DNA of 64,000 nt, from positions 90,375-154,374 of the forward strand of contig NZ_PVYW01000023.1 in NCBI RefSeq assembly GCF_003001675.1. Reading direction: 5' to 3'. Of this stretch, positions 60,899 through 64,000 are shown piece after piece (the first letter of the stretch is position 1; every line of letters starts with the position of its first letter). The notes under the pieces were generated by a model. That model had not been told where the DNA came from, searched no databases, and was given only the letters and a program-made list of their open reading frames with translations. The DNA comes from Cohnella sp. SGD-V74 (GTDB taxonomy: Bacteria; Bacillota; Bacilli; Paenibacillales; Paenibacillaceae). Both the position numbers and the translations under genes were made by a program.

Positions 60899-62128
60899 TT
60901 ATTCCAAACTTCTAAGAAACAGGTGGATCCGTTCCATCGCTTCGGTCAACTGGGCGACGGAAGTCGCGTAGCAGCAGCGCAAGAAGCCTTCTCCGCCCTT
61001 GCCGAACACGTGGCCGGGGACGGCCGCTACTTTGCCTTCCAATAGAAGCTTCTCCGCGAACTGCTCGGACGTCAATCCGGTCGAGCGGATGGACGGGAAC
61101 GCGTAGAATGCGCCCTGCGGCTCGTGGCACTCCAGTCCCATGTCGCGGAAGCCTTGCACGACAAGGCGCCGTCTCTGATTGTAAGACTCCATCATGCGGT
61201 CCTTCTCTTCGAGGCCGCCCTTGGTCAACGCCTCGAGCGCGGCCACCTGTCCCATCGTCGGCGCGCACATGATCGTGTACTGATGAATTTTGAGCATGGC
61301 GCTGATCAGATCGGGATGTCCGCAAGCGTAGCCCATCCGCCATCCCGTCATCGCGAACGCCTTGGAGAAGCCGCTTACGAGAATCGTCCGATCCTTCATG
61401 CCCGGCAACGACGCGAAGCTCGCGTGTTTGCCGTTAAACGTCAGCTCCGCATAGATTTCGTCGGAAATAACGATCAAATCGTGCTCCTCGACGATTTTGG
61501 CGATCGGCAGCATTTCCTCGTAGGTCATGATCGCCCCGGTCGGATTGCTCGGGTAACAGAGGACGAGAATCTTCGACTTGGGCGTGATCGCCGCGCGCAA
61601 GCTTTCCGGAGTCAGCTTGAACTGGTCTTCGGCGAACGTCTCAATGCCTACCGCCACGCCTCCGCTTAGGGAAGTGATCGGAGAATAGGAAATATAGCAA
61701 GGCTCGGGAACGAGAATTTCGTCGCCCGGCTCGATCAACGCCCGAAGCGCCAGATCGATGCCTTCGCTGCCTCCTACGGTGACGACCATTTCCTTGCCTG
61801 GATCATAGGTCAAGTTGAATTGATTGTATAAGTACTGTCCGATCGCTTCGCGCAGTTCCAGCATGCCCGCATTCGGGGAGTATTGCGTCTTGCCCTTCTC
61901 CAGCGAATATACCGCTGCATCCCTGACCCGCCAAGGCGTTACGAAATCCGGTTCCCCCACGCCGAGCGTAATGATGTCTTTGTCTTTGCTGGCGCTGACC
62001 AAATCGAAGAAGCGACGGATTCCGGAAGGCGGAATCTCGCGAGCGTGAGAGGCCAAATAACGCTGCATTCCATCGCTTCGCGAAGGATCGGCCAACGCGA
62101 CTTTCGGCTTTTCCTCATCTTTAATCAT
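60899..62128 (-). CDS. alaT: Alanine/aspartate-type aminotransferase
   Basis: A 409-residue class I PLP enzyme. ITLGVGEPDFVTPWRVRDAA, TQYSPNAGMLELREAIGQYL, YPSNPTGAIMTYEEML, ISDEIYAELTFNGKH and the PLP lysine in LVSGFSKAFAMTGWRMGYA (near residue 254) are seen. Its position directly after an Lrp/AsnC gene (38-base gap) mirrors the Bacillus yugG-yugH (alaR-alaT) pair, in which AlaT makes alanine from pyruvate. Symbol by gene order and similarity; a general aromatic or aspartate activity cannot be excluded. Confidence 0.82.
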   Translation of the reverse strand: MIKDEEKPKVALADPSRSDGMQRYLASHAREIPPSGIRRFFDLVSASKDKDIITLGVGEPDFVTPWRVRDAAVYSLEKGKTQYSPNAGMLELREAIGQYLYNQFNLTYDPGKEMVVTVGGSEGIDLALRALIEPGDEILVPEPCYISYSPITSLSGGVAVGIETFAEDQFKLTPESLRAAITPKSKILVLCYPSNPTGAIMTYEEMLPIAKIVEEHDLIVISDEIYAELTFNGKHASFASLPGMKDRTILVSGFSKAFAMTGWRMGYACGHPDLISAMLKIHQYTIMCAPTMGQVAALEALTKGGLEEKDRMMESYNQRRRLVVQGFRDMGLECHEPQGAFYAFPSIRSTGLTSEQFAEKLLLEGKVAAVPGHVFGKGGEGFLRCCYATSVAQLTEAMERIHLFLRSLE

Positions 62129-62166
62129 CTGGGCATACTTCCTTTACGTTTACGTTGGACTGCGAT

Positions 62167-62658
62167 TTATGGAGATACGAGCAAGCGATGATCGTCTTCG
62201 AACTCTTCGAAAATAATGCCGTCCTGCTTGTATTTCTTCAGAATAAAGAACGTTTTGGTGGAGATAACCGACTCGATCGTCGACAATTTGTTCGATACGA
62301 ACGAAGCGACCTCCTTCAGGTTCTTGCCCTCGATCTCGACGAGCAGATCGAAAGCGCCGGACATCAAATAGACCGACTTCACTTCAGGGTATAAGTAAAT
62401 GCGTTCAGCGATGTTCTCGAATCCGCGCCCTCTCTCCGGCGTGCACTCCACCTCGATCAGCGCCGTCACTTTCTCGTCGTCGACCTTGCTCCAGTTAACG
62501 ACCGTCGCGTACTTGACGATGACGTGATCCTGCTCCATTTCCGCGATCGCCGCAGACACTTCTTCCTCGGCTGCCCCCAGCATCGTCGCGATCGTAGCGG
62601 CGGACAAGCGGGCGTCCTCCTTGAGCAAATCCAAGATGCTCAACTTCAATTCGTTCAT
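62167..62658 (-). CDS. alaR: Lrp/AsnC-family transcriptional regulator
   Basis: 163 residues. An N-terminal helix-turn-helix (LSILDLLKEDARLSAATIA) is followed by an AsnC-type ligand-binding domain (ALIEVECTPERGRGFENIAE, YPEVKSVYLMSGAFDLLVEI). ATG 62658 follows AGGAGGGATTAGG. It probably senses an amino acid, likely alanine, and controls the aminotransferase gene behind it, as described for AlaR/AlaT in Bacillus. No operator was identified. Confidence 0.83.
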   Translation of the reverse strand: MNELKLSILDLLKEDARLSAATIATMLGAAEEEVSAAIAEMEQDHVIVKYATVVNWSKVDDEKVTALIEVECTPERGRGFENIAERIYLYPEVKSVYLMSGAFDLLVEIEGKNLKEVASFVSNKLSTIESVISTKTFFILKKYKQDGIIFEEFEDDHRLLVSP

Positions 62659-62734
62659 CCTAATCCCTCCTGAATTACTCTTCATGATACATCAAAAACA
62701 GGCTGCATGGGTAGTGAAATCCAAGGAAGGTCTA

Positions 62735-62775
62735 AAAAATCCCCGCATCGGCAATTGAATTGCCGACCGGGGAGC
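62735..62775 (-). terminator. Terminator of the coat-protein gene pair
   Basis: CTCCCCGGTCGGCAATT and AATTGCCGATGCGGGGA form a long stem with one internal mismatch, followed on the minus strand by TTTTTT. Confidence 0.92.
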
Positions 62776-62792
62776 GATGCAGGGATGGAACG

Positions 62793-63155
62793 TTACTGAT
62801 AGGCAGGCGCCTGCGCGCCGTTCTGGGCGTTCATCGCGATGTTGGCTTGCGCCGCCTGCGTCTGCTGAACGAACTGCGTCGTCTTCTGCTGCGTCTGCTG
62901 GTACTCCTTCAACTGCTTGTCCAGTTCGGGCTTGATCGCGGGGGACGACGCGCTGTACATGTTATTTTGCTGCATAACCGTATACAGCTCTCCTTGCAGC
63001 TTAAGCGTATCGTCCAGAAGCTGCGTAAACATTTGCCGAACTTCCGGACATACCGACTCCGTAGCCGCCGTCGCGTATTCCCGGGTAACCCGTTTAAGAT
63101 CGGAAAGAATCGTATAGCCCATATCCTCGTCAGGCAAAACCGCATTGTTGAACAT
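62793..63155 (-). CDS. CotF-like spore coat protein
   Basis: 120 residues, helical. MGYTILSDLKRVTREYATAA and MFTQLLDDTLKLQGELYTVM match the CotF family (a ferritin-like helical bundle found in spore coats). The C-terminal third is rich in Gln and Ala (QQTQQKTTQFVQQTQAAQ). The gene follows a 73-residue coat-like gene by 17 bases and ends in a strong terminator. Mother-cell expression is expected, but no sigma-E or sigma-K promoter was assigned. Confidence 0.85.
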   Translation of the reverse strand: MFNNAVLPDEDMGYTILSDLKRVTREYATAATESVCPEVRQMFTQLLDDTLKLQGELYTVMQQNNMYSASSPAIKPELDKQLKEYQQTQQKTTQFVQQTQAAQANIAMNAQNGAQAPAYQ

Positions 63156-63172
63156 CGTCGTAAACCCTCCTC

Positions 63173-63394
63173 CTAAGCTTGGGGCTGAGCCGGCGCAATT
63201 GCCTGGTGCTGCTGCAAACTGCTCAACAACGTGTTGTAGTGCTGGGTATGCACGTTAATCATGTGAGAGCACGTCTGCCTAAGCTGCGGATTCGTAATCG
63301 TCGCCGCTCCCACTGCGCACTGCTTGATCAACAAATCCTCGTTCGACATCGAATCGGCGATGTATTCCAACTCTTTTGCTGTGATGGCTTGCAT
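63173..63394 (-). CDS. Small CotF-associated coat-type protein
   Basis: 73 residues. ITAKELEYIADSMSNEDLLI and MINVHTQHYNTLLSSLQQH resemble the N-terminal part of CotF-like proteins and could pair with the larger coat protein encoded downstream. A GGGAGG stretch lies 13 bases upstream of the ATG. The family is not certain, but the operon arrangement makes a spore-coat role the best guess. Confidence 0.7.
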   Translation of the reverse strand: MQAITAKELEYIADSMSNEDLLIKQCAVGAATITNPQLRQTCSHMINVHTQHYNTLLSSLQQHQAIAPAQPQA

Positions 63395-63439
63395 GGACCC
63401 TCATACCTCCCAATCGTTCTTTGGCACATCAGACCATAG

Positions 63440-63645
63440 TCTGCCTAGAAGCCCTTCCTCCTATGCACCTTTCACCTCACCCGTTTCCTTCCCTCAGCCC
63501 GCAGCATCCCCCTCGTCTCCTCCGCTCATCGCCCCGTCCGCCTCACCCGCCCAGTGTCTCGTCCACCTTATCTTCTCATCGTCTTTGTCCGTCCTCCCCA
63601 TCTCGTCCGCTTTCACCGCCCCCTCCCCTTTGCCTGTCCTACCTT
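63440..63645. other. Pyrimidine-rich intergenic tract
   Basis: About 200 bases of the plus strand are mostly C and T (roughly four fifths by eye), with no convincing gene, hairpin or tandem period. Short frames here encode only Pro/Ser/Leu-rich low-complexity sequence. It lies between the coat genes and the right end of the IS3-family element. Confidence 0.6.
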
Positions 63646-63647
63646 GG

Positions 63648-64000
63648 ATTGTCAACACGAAATCGGACAGATTTTATGAGGGCAACCGCCGAGCTTCAAC
63701 AGGCGTCCGATAATCAAGTGTCCCGTGAATGCGGTGATGATTGAACCAGTGAACGTAATCATCAAGTTCCAGCTTCAGTTGTTGAAGATTTTGAAAATGT
63801 CGTTGGTTGAAAAACTCCGTCTTGAAAATCTTAAACGTTGCTTCGGCAACTGCATTATCGTGAGGGCAGCCTTTATTGCTCAGCGAGCGCTTAATTTCGA
63901 AGGTTTCCAGCGCCTCGGAAATGAGCTTGTTATCGAACTCACTCCCGCGATCGGTATGAAACATCTTGATGCGATCCAGACGCCCAGACACGCTTGCAAT
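63648..64000 (-). mobile_element. IS3-family insertion sequence, partial (right end inside window)
   Basis: The transposase C-terminus and about 25 bases beyond it (TGTCAACACGAAATCGGACAG at the edge, from about 63648) form one end of an IS3-family element that continues past the window. The exact terminal repeat cannot be confirmed without the other end. It is not the same element as the remnant at 32.8 kb. Confidence 0.6.
63674..64000 (-). CDS. IS3-family transposase OrfB, C-terminal part
   Basis: The frame is open to the window edge. It shows the rve-type DDE core: MFHTDRGSEFDNKLISEAL with the second Asp, then KRSLSNKGCPHDNAVAEATF with the final Glu, and the C-terminal VHWFNHHRIHGTLDYRTPVE. 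The first catalytic Asp lies outside the window. No frameshift is seen, so the element may be intact. Confidence 0.9.
   Translation of the reverse strand: MASVSGRLDRIKMFHTDRGSEFDNKLISEALETFEIKRSLSNKGCPHDNAVAEATFKIFKTEFFNQRHFQNLQQLKLELDDYVHWFNHHRIHGTLDYRTPVEARRLPS

Noticed and set aside
63421..63744. Protein-coding gene in the pyrimidine-rich tract (107 codons, plus strand)
   Set aside because: The product is only Pro/Ser/Leu low-complexity sequence, other frames look the same, and it runs into the transposase gene on the other strand.
1..64000. CRISPR arrays, tRNA or rRNA genes, prophage
   Set aside because: No regularly spaced direct repeats, cloverleaf sequences, rRNA segments or phage structural genes were seen on either strand.

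Overview
The window looks like a chromosomal segment of a high-GC, spore-forming member of the Paenibacillaceae (Paenibacillus/Cohnella-like). The evidence is a gamma-type SASP, CotF-like coat genes, a YtxC-like sporulation protein next to thrS, a Spo0E-like phosphatase, T-box and S-box leaders, strong AGGAGG ribosome binding sites and many large antisense shadow ORFs caused by GC bias at third codon positions. No rRNA, tRNA, CRISPR array or prophage was seen. The only mobile DNA is an internally deleted IS3-family remnant (32.8-33.5 kb) and an IS3-family transposase cut by the right window edge.

Layout. 0-8.3 kb: liaF and the start of a probable liaS, a soluble chemoreceptor with a C-terminal Cache-like domain, a SASP, an ECF sigma factor, T-box-controlled thrS, ytxC and a membrane diguanylate cyclase. 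8.3-8.5 kb: a 200-bp imperfect inverted repeat. 8.5-14.8 kb: mqnC, an EAL protein and an S-box-controlled methionine operon (metA, metI-like, patB-like). 14.9-19.5 kb: corA with a long leader, an orphan HRDC protein, two small conserved proteins and an exported phosphodiester glycosidase. 19.5-23.3 kb: uxaC, a Gfo/Idh/MocA oxidoreductase and a divergent AraC regulator.

23.4-32.7 kb is a minus-strand organosulfur scavenging operon: SsuB, SsuC, SsuA, an acyl-CoA-dehydrogenase-like monooxygenase, two NtaA/DszA-like monooxygenases, an HpaB-like oxygenase and SsuD. Its promoter is overlaid by a perfect palindrome. The SsuB gene carries a one-base frameshift, and no flavin reductase is present in the cluster.

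33.6-56.5 kb is dominated by glycan use. Three different GH38 alpha-mannosidases (one secreted, with four related accessory modules) accompany a sugar ABC importer, a SIS-domain phosphosugar isomerase, a ROK-type kinase, a ROK regulator, a membrane-anchored degenerate gluzincin and a GH78 alpha-L-rhamnosidase. A 23-bp near-palindromic element occurs three times: twice around the promoter of the isomerase/kinase/mannosidase operon and once just downstream of the rhamnosidase promoter. It is the best candidate operator of the ROK regulator, and it ties these genes into one regulon. The GmhA-like isomerase paired with a sugar kinase and mannosidases allows the untested idea that the locus uses manno-configured heptose as well as, or instead of, mannose.

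56.7-64 kb: two aminotransferases (one in an alaR-alaT-like pair), an ArsC/Spx-like protein, an RluA-family pseudouridine synthase, a cobalamin adenosyltransferase, a CobU-like protein without the expected guanylylated histidine, a Spo0E-like protein, two coat-type genes, a pyrimidine-rich tract and the truncated IS3-family transposase.
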